A DNA stretch of 64,000 nucleotides from assembly GCF_900104145.1 (NCBI RefSeq), contig NZ_FNLB01000006.1, positions 1,447,001 to 1,511,000 of the forward strand, read 5' to 3'. The position numbers and the translations under genes were made by a program. This document shows positions 53,591 through 63,318 of the stretch, in pieces (the first letter of the stretch is position 1; the number at the start of each line of letters is the position of its first letter). The notes under the pieces were generated by a model. The model worked only from the letters and a program-made list of their open reading frames with translations, did not search any database and was not told where the DNA came from. This DNA comes from Pseudovibrio sp. Tun.PSC04-5.I4. Lineage in GTDB: Bacteria > Pseudomonadota > Alphaproteobacteria > Rhizobiales > Stappiaceae.

Positions 53591-55516
53591 CTAAATCACC
53601 CAGGTATTATCTGAGCCAATGAAACCGTCGGCTAACAATCGTTCAACGATTTCATCTGCTAAGGTTTCAGCATTTCTGCTTTTTGTTTGTAAATGTATGT
53701 CTGGTCTCTCGGGAGCTTCATAAGCGCTGTCTATGCCTGTAAAGTTGCTGATCTCACCGCGGCGCGCTTTTGCATATAAGCCTTTGGGGTCGCGTGCCTC
53801 ACACTCGGTCAAAGGCGTATCGATAAAGATCTCGTAGAATTCATCCGGTTCCAAAAGGTCACGCGCTAACTGCCGCTCTGCTTTGAAGGGAGAGATAAAT
53901 GACACCAACGTGATCATACCAGCATCAACAAACAGTTTTGCCGTTTCAGCAACCCGGCGAATATTCTCAACACGGTCCACATCAGTAAAGCCAAGGTCTT
54001 TATTCAAACCATGACGAACATTGTCACCATCAAGCAGATAAGTGTGACGTCCCAAACCGAGTAGCTTTCGCTCTACAGCGTTGGCCAGCGTAGACTTCCC
54101 TGAACCAGAAAGACCAGTAAACCACAAAACAGCTGGCTTTTGACCTTTGAGTCGACCCCGCGCCTTTTTGTCAACATCCAACGCTTGCTTGTGAACGTTC
54201 GTCGCTCTGCGCAACCCAAACCAGATAAGACCAGCAGCAACGGTCTCATTGGTCATACGGTCAATCAAAATGAAACTGCCGGTATCTTTGTTGACCTCAT
54301 AGGGATCGAATGCAATAGGCTCTGAAAGCGCAAGGTTACAAAATGCGATTTCGTTGAGCTCTAGTTGTTTGGCTGCATGGTGGTCAAACGTGTTTACATC
54401 AACCTTGTGCTTGATCTCTGTAACACTTGCACCAACCGTTTTGGTTCCACATTTCAAAAGATATGGGCGCCCCGGCAACATCGCATTCTCAGACATCCAA
54501 ATAAGATGCGACGCGAATTGGTCACTCACATCAGGACGGGATTGCACCGGAGCAATAATATCACCACGGGAAATATCAATTTCATCTTTCAAAGTCAGCG
54601 TAACCGACTGCCCGTCTTCCGCGCGCAGAAGATCGCCATCCATGGTGACAATCTTCTCAATACGGCTGGTCTTACCAGACTGCGCAACCGCGATTTCGTC
54701 GCCAACATGCACAGCGCCGCCGCGAACTGTGCCGCTGTACCCGCGGAAATCCAGATTTGGCCGGTTGACCCATTGGACCGGGAAGCGAAACGCTGACCCG
54801 CTATGTCCTGTGCCCAGCTCTACGCTTTCAAGGTGTCCAAGAAGCGTAGGGCCTGTGAACCAACCAAGATTTTCGCTAGTTGTGGTGACGTTATCTCCGT
54901 ACCGAGCCGAGAGAGGAATGACTTCGCAGCTGTCAAAATCAAAACCAGATGAAAAGCTCTCAAATTCTGCTTTAATCTCTTCAAAGCGGGCCTGATCATA
55001 ATCAACGAGATCGATCTTATTGACAGCGACCACCACATGCCGGACCCCCAACAGCGAGGCTATAAAGGCATGCCTGCGTGTTTGTGTCAGCAATCCATGG
55101 CGAGCGTCCACCAACAATATGGCAAGATCCGCAGTTGAAGCACCTGTTGCCATATTGCGCGTGTACTGTTCATGTCCAGGCGTGTCCGCGACGATGAACT
55201 TGCGTTTATCCGTGGAGAAAAATCGATAAGCAACATCGATAGTGATGCCCTGCTCTCGCTCAGCTTCCAAACCATCAACCAGCAACGCTAGATCGATATC
55301 GTCTGCAACAGTTCCATGTTTACGGCTGTCTTTTTCAAGAGCGGCAAGTTGATCCTCAAAAATGAGTTTAGTGTCGAAAAGTAAACGCCCGATCAGCGTG
55401 GATTTTCCATCGTCAACCGACCCACAGGTCAAAAACCGTAATAAACTCTTCGATTCCTGAGAACTAATATATTCGGAAAGATCAAAAGCTTCCGCAACTG
55501 GCGCGATCTTGTTCAT
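53591..55516 (-). CDS. cysNC: Fused sulfate adenylyltransferase large subunit/APS kinase (CysN-CysC)
   Basis: A 641-residue two-enzyme fusion. The N-terminal GTPase has GSVDDGKSTLIGRLL, DTPGHEQYTRNMA and NKIDL; it drives APS formation with CysD. From about residue 460 an APS kinase follows, with P-loop FTGLSGSGKSTLANAVE and DGDNVRHGLNKDLGF, making PAPS. The fusion is common in alphaproteobacteria and is the NodQ arrangement. The start codon touches the cysD stop without spacing. PAPS can feed sulfite reduction or sulfotransferases. Confidence 0.96.
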   Translation of the reverse strand: MNKIAPVAEAFDLSEYISSQESKSLLRFLTCGSVDDGKSTLIGRLLFDTKLIFEDQLAALEKDSRKHGTVADDIDLALLVDGLEAEREQGITIDVAYRFFSTDKRKFIVADTPGHEQYTRNMATGASTADLAILLVDARHGLLTQTRRHAFIASLLGVRHVVVAVNKIDLVDYDQARFEEIKAEFESFSSGFDFDSCEVIPLSARYGDNVTTTSENLGWFTGPTLLGHLESVELGTGHSGSAFRFPVQWVNRPNLDFRGYSGTVRGGAVHVGDEIAVAQSGKTSRIEKIVTMDGDLLRAEDGQSVTLTLKDEIDISRGDIIAPVQSRPDVSDQFASHLIWMSENAMLPGRPYLLKCGTKTVGASVTEIKHKVDVNTFDHHAAKQLELNEIAFCNLALSEPIAFDPYEVNKDTGSFILIDRMTNETVAAGLIWFGLRRATNVHKQALDVDKKARGRLKGQKPAVLWFTGLSGSGKSTLANAVERKLLGLGRHTYLLDGDNVRHGLNKDLGFTDVDRVENIRRVAETAKLFVDAGMITLVSFISPFKAERQLARDLLEPDEFYEIFIDTPLTECEARDPKGLYAKARRGEISNFTGIDSAYEAPERPDIHLQTKSRNAETLADEIVERLLADGFIGSDNTWVI

Positions 55517-56425
55517 TTAGAAATACCCCTCACGCTTCTTTTTCTCCATAGAACCCGAGCTGTCGTGGTCAATCAGTCGGCCGCTCCGTTCAGACGTTCG
55601 GGCAACAAGCATTTCGCTCACAATATCTTCAAGAGTGTCTGCGGAGGATTCAACAGCACCGGTCAGCGGGTAACAGCCAAGTGTCCTGAAGCGAACTTGC
55701 TTGTGTTCCACCTTCTCACCGACCCTCAAAGGAAACCGCTCATCATCCAGCATCAACAAAGTGCCATCACGCTCAACGACAGGACGTTTCTTGGAGAAGT
55801 AGAGCGGCACAATCTCAATCCCTTCGGCAAGGATGTATTGCCAGATGTCCAGTTCCGTCCAGTTGGAAAGCGGGAAGGCACGAATTGATTCCCCCTTGCC
55901 AATACGAGCATTGTAAAGAGACCAAAGCTCTGGGCGCTGGTTCTTAGGATCCCATCCATGACTGGAAGAGCGGAAGGAGAAGACCCGCTCCTTCGCACGA
56001 GATTTTTCTTCATCCCGGCGCGCGCCACCAAAGGCTGCATCAAACCCATGTTTAGTTAGCGCTTGTTTCAACGCCTCCGTTTTCATGATGTGGGTATAGT
56101 TGGAGCTTCCGTGATCAAATGGATTGATGTTGTTCTTAACACCTTCCTCGTTGCGATGAACGATGAGATCCAGTCCATATTTTTTGACTGTATGCTCCCG
56201 GAAAGAAATCATCTCCTTAAACTTCCATGTTGTATCCACATGAAGAACTGGAAATGGAAGTTTTGAAGGGTAAAATGCTTTAAGCGCGAGGTGCAGCATA
56301 ACCGCACTGTCTTTACCAATGGAGTAAAGCATCACAGGGTTTTCAAACTCTGCGGCCACCTCGCGGATGATATGAATACTTTCGTTCTCTAGTCGTCGCA
56401 GGTGCGACTGGCTATCAATGCCCAT
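55517..56425 (-). CDS. cysD: Sulfate adenylyltransferase small subunit
   Basis: A 302-residue ATP sulfurylase subunit of the PP-loop fold: MLYSIGKDSAVMLHLALKAF (pyrophosphatase loop), then HVDTTWKFKEMISFRE and GARRDEEKSRAKERVFS. It works with the CysN part of the next gene to make APS from sulfate and ATP. I choose ATG 56425 since GGAG is 7 bases upstream; the frame is open 12 bases further to a TTG. Immediately followed by cysNC. Confidence 0.95.
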   Translation of the reverse strand: MGIDSQSHLRRLENESIHIIREVAAEFENPVMLYSIGKDSAVMLHLALKAFYPSKLPFPVLHVDTTWKFKEMISFREHTVKKYGLDLIVHRNEEGVKNNINPFDHGSSNYTHIMKTEALKQALTKHGFDAAFGGARRDEEKSRAKERVFSFRSSSHGWDPKNQRPELWSLYNARIGKGESIRAFPLSNWTELDIWQYILAEGIEIVPLYFSKKRPVVERDGTLLMLDDERFPLRVGEKVEHKQVRFRTLGCYPLTGAVESSADTLEDIVSEMLVARTSERSGRLIDHDSSGSMEKKKREGYF

Positions 56426-56497
56426 CACGGTCTCCAAAAGACGTGTCGTTTAACTCTTGAGACAGAGTTTAACGGTTGGGCAGTGATCCGCCGAAGG

Positions 56498-57307
56498 CTA
56501 CCAACCCGTCCTTAAGCCATAATGGGAAATAATTTTTTGGTCTGCCACTGCTAAAAAGCATGGATTTGCGAAAGGCTTGCCTTGTGGTGTGTCTAACTTC
56601 CCATAAATGAGCGGCTCTCCACCTTCAACAACAACATGCCCTCCTGCCGCGCATAGGATCGCCTGACCAGCTGCCGTATCCCATTCCATAGTCGGTTCCA
56701 TACGCGGATAAAAATCAGCTTTCCCTTCTGCAAGACGGCAGAATTTAAGAGATGAGCCCGCTGCAACAAGAGAGGAGTTGCCCATTTTGGAAATCAGAAC
56801 ATCGGTTCGCTCACTGCGATGAGACCGGCTGGCAAGAACCCGAAGTTCTTCGGAAAGCTTCGAACAAGCCATTTCCCTTTCATTGCTGAGGTCAAGGCCA
56901 GTTACATCAGCTTTGAATGCACCGGATTCCAAATCTCCCCAAAACAACTCTCCCGTAACAGGAGCAAAAATCACCCCAACAGTAGGCCGCCCGTTCTCAA
57001 TCAATGCAATATTGACGGTGAACTCGCCATTTCGGCTAATAAACTCCCGCGTTCCATCCAAGGGATCCACGAGAATAAACCTATCTCCGATTTCAGGCAT
57101 GTGTCCCGCAGCCATAGCTTCCTCAGCGACCACGGGGATATCGGGGCACAGTGTAGAAAGATGGATGAGGATAATTTCTTCGGCTTGCTGATCAGCAATC
57201 GTGACAGGAGTGCCATCTCCCTTGATCTGAGATTGAAAGCCCTCCTCATAGATCTCCAAAATACGTTGCCCAGCCTCTAAGGCGGCAAGCTTAAATCCTG
57301 CAATCAC
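56498..57307 (-). CDS. cysQ: 3'(2'),5'-bisphosphate nucleotidase
   Basis: A 269-residue member of the inositol monophosphatase family that removes the 3' phosphate from PAP or PAPS. VAEEAMAAGHMPEIG holds the first Glu ligand, DPLDGTREFISRNGEFTVNIALIE (short form DPLDGTREF) the metal site, and EWDTAAGQAIL the second site. I favour the GTG at 57307 because AGGGG lies 7 bases upstream and MIAGFKLAALEAGQ starts as homologues do; a GTG/ATG about 30 bases upstream is also open. It is 72 bases upstream of cysD on the same strand, which fits recycling of PAP made from PAPS use. Confidence 0.92.
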   Translation of the reverse strand: MIAGFKLAALEAGQRILEIYEEGFQSQIKGDGTPVTIADQQAEEIILIHLSTLCPDIPVVAEEAMAAGHMPEIGDRFILVDPLDGTREFISRNGEFTVNIALIENGRPTVGVIFAPVTGELFWGDLESGAFKADVTGLDLSNEREMACSKLSEELRVLASRSHRSERTDVLISKMGNSSLVAAGSSLKFCRLAEGKADFYPRMEPTMEWDTAAGQAILCAAGGHVVVEGGEPLIYGKLDTPQGKPFANPCFLAVADQKIISHYGLRTGW

Positions 57308-57570
57308 AATTGTTCCCCTGAATCTTATGGAATTCATCACTGAGTAACTTTTAGAACAGCATGTTCAAGAGAAACAAGGGACCTTCACAATTTCGCGATA
57401 ATTCACTGCGAATGAGCAACCCTGAAGAATGAGTAATTCAAATTTCGGGCATTCGAAGCATTATGTCCTAGGACAAATTGGTTTGGTACTATTGACCATA
57501 ACTGATGGCTGAGCCTAAGTGCGTACCAAATTGATTGCTCCGATCTCCTTGACCTAGGGAATTTACATAA

Positions 57571-58455
57571 ATGACACGTGCAATACGAAAAGCTGTTCTC
57601 CCAGTTGCTGGCCTTGGTACCCGCTTCCTGCCTGCAACCAAAGCAGTTCCAAAAGAGATGCTGACTATTTTGGACCGCCCAATCATCCAGTACGTCGTGG
57701 ATGAGGCAAGAGCTGCTGGGATTGAGCACATCGTTTTCGTGACTGGCCGCAATAAACAAGTCATCGAAGATCACTTTGATATTGCCTACGAGCTGGAAGA
57801 AACACTGCGCCGCCGCAACAAAGCCCATGCGCTTGAACTGTTAGACAAGATCCGCCCTTCCGCAGGAACCACCAGCTTCACACGCCAGCAAGAACCGCTG
57901 GGCCTTGGTCATGCTGTCTGGTGTGCCCGTGACATTATCGGCAACGAACCTTTTGCAGTCCTCCTGCCTGATATGCTGATGAAAGCTCCGAAAGGTTGCC
58001 TTTCACAAATGGTGGAAGCCTATAACACTCACGGCGGCAACGTGATCTCAGTAGAAGAAGTGCCATGGGACCAAACCCACAAATACGGTATTATTGAACG
58101 GGACACCCCGCGCGCTGATGATACATTTGGCATCACAGGAATGGTTGAAAAACCCAAACAAGGTTCAGCGCCGTCTAATCTTTACATCAATGGCCGCTAT
58201 ATCCTACAACCTGAAATTTTTGACCTGCTTGCAAGTCAGGCCAAGGGCGCTGGTGATGAAATTCAGCTCACGGACGCAATGCTAACTCTTATGGGCGAAC
58301 AAGCATTCAATGGTGTGGAATTCCGTGGAGAAACCTACGATTGCGGATCGCGTATAGGGTTCCTTTCAGCAAATGTTGCATATGCATTAGACGATGCAGA
58401 ACTGGCAGCTCAACTGCGCCCAATGCTAGACAAGTTGCTTGTCAAAGAGAGCTGA
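57571..58455 (+). CDS. galU: UTP-glucose-1-phosphate uridylyltransferase
   Basis: A 294-residue nucleotidyltransferase making UDP-glucose. KAVLPVAGLGTRFLPATKAV and PKEMLTILDRPIIQYVVDEA are the GalU signature, with VLLPDML for metal binding and GMVEKPKQGSAPSNLYINGR later. It starts a three-gene plus-strand set for activated sugars and is divergent from cysQ over about 260 bases that should hold both promoters. Length is normal. Confidence 0.96.
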   Translation: MTRAIRKAVLPVAGLGTRFLPATKAVPKEMLTILDRPIIQYVVDEARAAGIEHIVFVTGRNKQVIEDHFDIAYELEETLRRRNKAHALELLDKIRPSAGTTSFTRQQEPLGLGHAVWCARDIIGNEPFAVLLPDMLMKAPKGCLSQMVEAYNTHGGNVISVEEVPWDQTHKYGIIERDTPRADDTFGITGMVEKPKQGSAPSNLYINGRYILQPEIFDLLASQAKGAGDEIQLTDAMLTLMGEQAFNGVEFRGETYDCGSRIGFLSANVAYALDDAELAAQLRPMLDKLLVKES

Positions 58456-58470
58456 TTGTACGGGAAGAAT

Positions 58471-59484
58471 ATGATGCAAAAGATACTTGTAACAGGCACA
58501 GCCGGATTTATTGGCAATGCAGTGGCTTTGCGCCTGTTGCAAGACGGCTATCACGTAATTGGGCTGGACTGTGTGACCGATTATTATGATGTCACACTGA
58601 AGGAACAACGCCTGAAGCGCCTGACTGCATCCAATCATTTCACAGAGGAACGTATCAGACTTGAAGATGCCGAAGCTGTGATGCGCATCTTCAAGCAGCA
58701 TGCACCTTCCAAAGTCATTCATTTAGCAGCCCAGGCCGGAGTGCGTTATTCTCTGGAAAATCCACAATCTTACATAGATGCGAATATCACCGGATTCCTC
58801 TCCATTTTGGAGGGAGCACGGGCAAACCAGATAGAACATCTGGTTTACGCATCCACCAGCTCAGTCTATGGGTTGGATGAGACCATGCCATTGTCCACTC
58901 ATAAAGGCGGCAACCATCCAGTCTCCTTCTACGCGGCGACAAAAAAAGCCAATGAGGCGATGGCGCACTCCTACGCGCACCTCTTCGATATTCCATGTAC
59001 AGGTCTCAGGTTCTTTACCGTCTACGGACCATGGGGCCGCCCGGACATGGCTCTTTTCAAATTTACAAAAGCTATTCTGGCAGGTGAACCAGTTCCTCTC
59101 TTCAATCACGGTAACATGATCCGAGACTTCACATATCTGGATGATATCGTTGAGGGTATTGTGCGGATCGCCCACCTTCCTCCAAAACGTGAACCGGAGT
59201 GGGATGGCAAGACAGCCGATTCGGCCACGTCCAGTGCACCTTATCGCCTGTTTAACATTGGCAACAGCGACCCAGTTCAGCTCATGGATTATCTGGCAGC
59301 TATTGAAGAGGCATTGGGCATAAAAGCTAAAAAAGAGTTCCTTCCATTCCAGCCCGGAGATGTCGCGGCAACCTTTGCAGACGTAACTGATCTGATCGAG
59401 ACAACAGGCTTTAAACCACAGACCTCCGTAAAGGCAGGGGTTGCAAACTTCGTCAAATGGTACCGGGATTACTACAATGTTTAA
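58471..59484 (+). CDS. NAD-dependent epimerase, probable UDP-glucuronate 4-epimerase
   Basis: A 337-residue extended short-chain dehydrogenase. The NAD loop is TGTAGFIGNAVALRLL; YASTSSVYG and SFYAATKKANE give the Ser/Tyr-x3-Lys catalytic set; GLDCVTDYYDVTLKEQRLKRL is split from the pattern DYYDVxLKxxRL that marks UDP-glucuronate 4-epimerases (LpsL/CapI type). It would convert UDP-glucuronate to UDP-galacturonate. The start ATG 58471 (or the next codon) has GGAAG in front and is 15 bases after galU. Confidence 0.88.
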   Translation: MMQKILVTGTAGFIGNAVALRLLQDGYHVIGLDCVTDYYDVTLKEQRLKRLTASNHFTEERIRLEDAEAVMRIFKQHAPSKVIHLAAQAGVRYSLENPQSYIDANITGFLSILEGARANQIEHLVYASTSSVYGLDETMPLSTHKGGNHPVSFYAATKKANEAMAHSYAHLFDIPCTGLRFFTVYGPWGRPDMALFKFTKAILAGEPVPLFNHGNMIRDFTYLDDIVEGIVRIAHLPPKREPEWDGKTADSATSSAPYRLFNIGNSDPVQLMDYLAAIEEALGIKAKKEFLPFQPGDVAATFADVTDLIETTGFKPQTSVKAGVANFVKWYRDYYNV

Positions 59485-59505
59485 AAACGCCCAAGGTGCT
59501 ATTGA

Positions 59506-60792
59506 ATGGAAGAAATTGTATCAGTTATCGGCCTAGGTTATGTTGGCCTGCCCGTTGCATGCGCATTAGCCCACGCGGGCATAACCACAATTGGCTATGA
59601 TATTGACCGTCACCGCGTCCAAGAACTTCTGGACGGTCATGATCGAACTGATTCCGTCAGTAAAACAGCACTTTCCTCAAAACATTTAACACTCACCTGC
59701 TCGGCTCCAGATATCCGGCAAGCTCGTATTCATATCGTTGCCGTTCCAACCCCCATAAATATTTCAAAGCGCCCGGACCTTGGTCCCCTCAAAAAAGCCT
59801 CCCGAACTGTGGGGGCGTTTATTAAGCCCAACGATATTGTGGTCTATGAATCCACAGTCTATCCCGGCGCAACAGAGGAAATCGCGGTCCCACTTTTACA
59901 ACGCGAATCCGGTCTCAGGTTTGGGAAAGACTTTCAGGTTGGCTATTCCCCGGAGCGTATTAACCCCGGCGACAAAAAGCACACACTTTCCAACCTCTTA
60001 AAAATAGTTTCTGCCAGCTCAGAGGAAGCCTTAGAAACCATTGCTATTCTCTATGGCAAGATCGTTAAGGCAGGCATCTACAAAGCCTCTTCCATCAGAG
60101 TAGCCGAAGCTGCAAAAGTGATTGAGAATACCCAACGCGATTTGAATATTGCCTTGATGAATGAATTATCTATGCTCTTCCATGCCATGGACATTGATAC
60201 ACGGGACGTGTTGGAAGGCGCTGCAACCAAATGGAATTTTCTCCCGTTTCATCCCGGTTTAGTTGGCGGGCACTGCATTGGCGTTGACCCGTATTACCTC
60301 ACAGATAAGGCGCATCAACTCGGGTTCTCGCCTCAGGTCATCCTTGCAGGGCGCGGCACCAATGAAGGTATGAGCAAGTTTATTGCAGCTGAAGTCATTC
60401 AGGGTTGCGTCCAACTTGCCAGACCTATGCCCCCAAAGATCGTCATACTCGGCATAACTTACAAGGCCGATGTGCCCGACACCAGAAACTCCAAAGTGGT
60501 CGATCTCATCCGGGAACTTGAGCGTTTCGGGGCAGAGATCATTGTTGTTGACCCACATGCTCATCCAGAACACACCAAGGAGCATCTCGGAGTTACACTT
60601 TCCGATCAATCACCCGTTGGTGACTGTGACGCTGTTATTCTAGCCGTTCCTCATCAGGCATTTTTCCAGAATGAAGATCCATGGCATCGCATAGAAATCT
60701 ATCTGAGTGCTGAGAAAGTCATGGTTGCAGACTTGCATGGAATACTGGACCGGAACAAAAAGCCGGACCACGTAAAGCTGTGGCGCCTATAG
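59506..60792 (+). CDS. UDP-N-acetylhexosamine 6-dehydrogenase (TviB/WbpO type)
   Basis: A 428-residue nucleotide-sugar dehydrogenase. NAD-binding IGLGYVGLPVACALAHAG at the start, then VPTPINISKRPDLGPL, VYESTVYPGATEE, GYSPERINPGDKKH, AEAAKVIENTQRDLNIALM and GLVGGHCIGVDPYYL with the catalytic Cys. These strings match the Vi-polysaccharide TviB and WbpO group, which oxidises UDP-GlcNAc or UDP-GalNAc to the uronic acid, rather than UDP-glucose dehydrogenase Ugd. It is 21 bases after the epimerase. Product would go to an acidic surface polysaccharide. Confidence 0.9.
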   Translation: MEEIVSVIGLGYVGLPVACALAHAGITTIGYDIDRHRVQELLDGHDRTDSVSKTALSSKHLTLTCSAPDIRQARIHIVAVPTPINISKRPDLGPLKKASRTVGAFIKPNDIVVYESTVYPGATEEIAVPLLQRESGLRFGKDFQVGYSPERINPGDKKHTLSNLLKIVSASSEEALETIAILYGKIVKAGIYKASSIRVAEAAKVIENTQRDLNIALMNELSMLFHAMDIDTRDVLEGAATKWNFLPFHPGLVGGHCIGVDPYYLTDKAHQLGFSPQVILAGRGTNEGMSKFIAAEVIQGCVQLARPMPPKIVILGITYKADVPDTRNSKVVDLIRELERFGAEIIVVDPHAHPEHTKEHLGVTLSDQSPVGDCDAVILAVPHQAFFQNEDPWHRIEIYLSAEKVMVADLHGILDRNKKPDHVKLWRL

Positions 60793-60795
60793 AAA

Positions 60796-60823
60796 AGGCT
60801 TGGGGAGCACGCTGCCCAAGCCT
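60796..60823. terminator. Bidirectional hairpin between the dehydrogenase gene and tgt
   Basis: AGGCTTGGG (60796-60804) and CCCAAGCCT (60815-60823) form a perfect 9-bp stem with a 10-base loop, 4 bases after the dehydrogenase stop. No strong T-run follows on the plus strand; on the minus strand TTTTCTATAGG follows. Confidence 0.7.
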
Positions 60824-60847
60824 CAACCGCATCAAATTTCAGATTGC

Positions 60848-62029
60848 CTATGACCAGACATAAGGCTCAATGTCACCGCGGGCCCAATCGGCTTTGGTTT
60901 TCTGGCGGAACTCTTCAAAGTTCCCGGCATCAATCGCATCGCGAATTTCCTGCATCAGGGTCTGGTAGTACGCAAGGTTATTCCAGGTTATCAGCATAGC
61001 GGCGAGACCTTCGCTTACACGAACCAGATGGTGCAGATAAGCACGGGAATGATCGCGGGATGCTTCGCAATTGGAGCTCTCATCCAGCGGACGGGGATCT
61101 TCCTGATGGCGCGCATTGCGCAGGTTCACTTTGCCATAACGCGTGTACGCCAAACCATGACGGCCAGCGCGGGTCGGCATCACGCAGTCAAACTGATCAA
61201 TACCGCGTGCAACACTTTCCAAAATATCTTCCGGAGTACCAACACCCATCAGGTAACGTGGCTTATCAACCGGCATAGCTGGCGTTGTAATCTCAAGCAT
61301 TTTCAGCATAACGGCCTGCGGCTCACCAACAGCCAAACCACCGACAGAATACCCTTCCATTGGTAACTCACCAAGGCGTTGCGCAGATTCGATGCGAAGT
61401 TCAGGAACATCACCGCCCTGTACAATACCGTAAAGACCCTGCCCTTTGCCGGGACCGCCCATTTCCTCAAACTGGTTACGAGAACGTTCAGCCCACCGAA
61501 GCGACAGCTGCATAGCGCGCTCAACCTCAGCCCGCTCAGCGGGAAGGCTAATGCATTCATCCAGTTGCATTTGAATATCAGAGCCAAGCAGTCCCTGAAT
61601 TTCAACAGAACGCTCAGGGCTCATTTCATGCACAGACCCATCATGGTGAGACCGAAACGTGACGCCCTTCTCACTCATTTTGCGCAGCTGAGCCAATGAC
61701 ATCACCTGAAACCCGCCAGAATCCGTCAGGATCGTGTGGTTCCAGCCCATGAATTTATGCAGGCCGCCAAGTTTAGCAATGCGTTCCGCCGTTGGGCGCA
61801 GCATCAGGTGATAGGTGTTGCCGAGCACAACATCTGCACCTAGATCACGCACCTGCTGCGGGTACATAGATTTAACAGTCGCTTGTGTTCCCACTGGCAT
61901 AAAAGCAGGCGTACGCACGACACCGTGAGGAGTGGTGATCTCACCTCGGCGCGCCATGCCATCGGTTTTAAGCAATGTAAAATTGAAAGGCTTAGGAGTT
62001 GCAGCCTGTTCTGTTTTGTTTTCACTCAT
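60848..62029 (-). CDS. tgt: tRNA-guanine transglycosylase
   Basis: A 393-residue enzyme that swaps guanine 34 for the queuosine precursor preQ1 in tRNAs with GUN anticodons. LTDSGGFQVMSLAQLRK has the catalytic Asp, MQLDECISLPAER and GIVQGGDVPELR shape the pocket, and DQFDCVMPTRAGRHGLAYT contains the second Asp; the normal Cys-zinc site seems altered: in the C-terminal region SSNCEASRDHSRAYLHHLV the first two Cys of the usual C-x-C-x2-C read as Ser/Asn and Cys. Start ATG 62029 follows the queA stop after 3 bases. Confidence 0.93.
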   Translation of the reverse strand: MSENKTEQAATPKPFNFTLLKTDGMARRGEITTPHGVVRTPAFMPVGTQATVKSMYPQQVRDLGADVVLGNTYHLMLRPTAERIAKLGGLHKFMGWNHTILTDSGGFQVMSLAQLRKMSEKGVTFRSHHDGSVHEMSPERSVEIQGLLGSDIQMQLDECISLPAERAEVERAMQLSLRWAERSRNQFEEMGGPGKGQGLYGIVQGGDVPELRIESAQRLGELPMEGYSVGGLAVGEPQAVMLKMLEITTPAMPVDKPRYLMGVGTPEDILESVARGIDQFDCVMPTRAGRHGLAYTRYGKVNLRNARHQEDPRPLDESSNCEASRDHSRAYLHHLVRVSEGLAAMLITWNNLAYYQTLMQEIRDAIDAGNFEEFRQKTKADWARGDIEPYVWS

Positions 62030-62032
62030 CAA

Positions 62033-63112
62033 TCAAGCCTTTGCAAACAACAGCGAACTATCGCCATAACTGTAAAATCTGTAGCCGTTCTCAATCGCGT
62101 GACCATACGCTTTGTGCATCTCGTCAAAGCCACTAAAGGCGCTAACAAGCATAAACAGCGTGGATTTCGGCAAGTGGAAATTGGTCATCAACGCATCAAT
62201 GGCTCTGAACCGATAGCCCGGTGTGATAAAGATATCCGTGCTCTTGGAGATGGGCTGGATCACACCATCCTCATCGGCAGCAGTCTCCAGAATTCGAAGA
62301 GAAGTCGTGCCAACAGAAACAACCTTGTTGCCCCGTTTGCGCACGTTATTCAAGGCAGCTGCAGTATCTGCGCTCACCTCACCCCACTCATAATGCATCT
62401 TGTGGTCTTTGGTGTTATCCACCTTCACAGGCAGAAACGTTCCTGCGCCCACATGCAAAGTCACGAAATGTTTTTCAATGCCACGCGCTTGCAACCGGGC
62501 AAGCAGCTCATCTGTGAAGTGCAAGCCAGCGGTTGGCGCGGCAACGGCGCCCTCATGCTTTGCATAAACAGTCTGATAATCTCTGCGGTCCTGGTCATCT
62601 TCCGCCCGTTTTGCAGCAATGTAAGGCGGCAACGGAATATGTCCAACCTCAGCGATTGCGGCATCAAGTTCGCCTGCATTGTGATCAAACCGAAACAGAA
62701 TATCTCCTGCCTCTGATTTCTCAAGAACCTCAGCACCAAGCTTGGCAGAAGCAGCGCCCTCCTCATCGAAAGCAAAGCGAACCATATCGCCAACCTTCAA
62801 CTTCTTGGCAGGCTTCACAAAAGCACGCCATTCACAGGAAGACGCGCGCTGATGCAGCGTTACTCCGACTTTGGCTGTTACGCCATCGCGTGTCCTAAAC
62901 CCCAAAAGCTGAGCTGGAATGACTTTCGTGTCGTTAAACACCAAGGCATCACCCGGTTCCAGAAGGTCTGGAAGAGACCTCACCTGATCATCCGTGAGCA
63001 AAGGATCATGATCCGGGCGCACCACAAGCAGACGAGAACTGTCTCGCGGAGACGCTGGTCTCAACGCAATATTCTCAGGTGGCAAGTCGAAGTCAAAATC
63101 ATCTACAAGCAT
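62033..63112 (-). CDS. queA: S-adenosylmethionine:tRNA ribosyltransferase-isomerase
   Basis: A 359-residue QueA that adds the epoxycyclopentane precursor from SAM to preQ1-modified tRNA. FDFDLPPENIALRPASPRDSSRLL at the start (short form LPPENIALRP), NDTKVIPAQLLGFR, AAPTAGLHFTDELL, FVTLHVGAGTFLPVK and LMTNFHLPKSTLFMLVSAF are hallmark blocks. ATG 63112 gives the conserved N-terminus; the frame is open 21 bases further. It forms a two-gene unit with tgt. Confidence 0.95.
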   Translation of the reverse strand: MLVDDFDFDLPPENIALRPASPRDSSRLLVVRPDHDPLLTDDQVRSLPDLLEPGDALVFNDTKVIPAQLLGFRTRDGVTAKVGVTLHQRASSCEWRAFVKPAKKLKVGDMVRFAFDEEGAASAKLGAEVLEKSEAGDILFRFDHNAGELDAAIAEVGHIPLPPYIAAKRAEDDQDRRDYQTVYAKHEGAVAAPTAGLHFTDELLARLQARGIEKHFVTLHVGAGTFLPVKVDNTKDHKMHYEWGEVSADTAAALNNVRKRGNKVVSVGTTSLRILETAADEDGVIQPISKSTDIFITPGYRFRAIDALMTNFHLPKSTLFMLVSAFSGFDEMHKAYGHAIENGYRFYSYGDSSLLFAKA

Positions 63113-63318
63113 GGGGCTCTTTTCACATAACAAACGGTCAAACGCATCAGGAACAGCTGCGGAAATCTATGCATTCTTTTGGGAGCTCACGGCAGCAAAC
63201 CACATATAGCAAGGTGTACAGGGCCATAAGTCCAATAAGCTCCTGCGCTTTACCCGATCAACCTTAGCACCGTCAAGCAGGCTGGGCGGTTTTGCAGCAC
63301 CAGCAGCAACACCTACAA

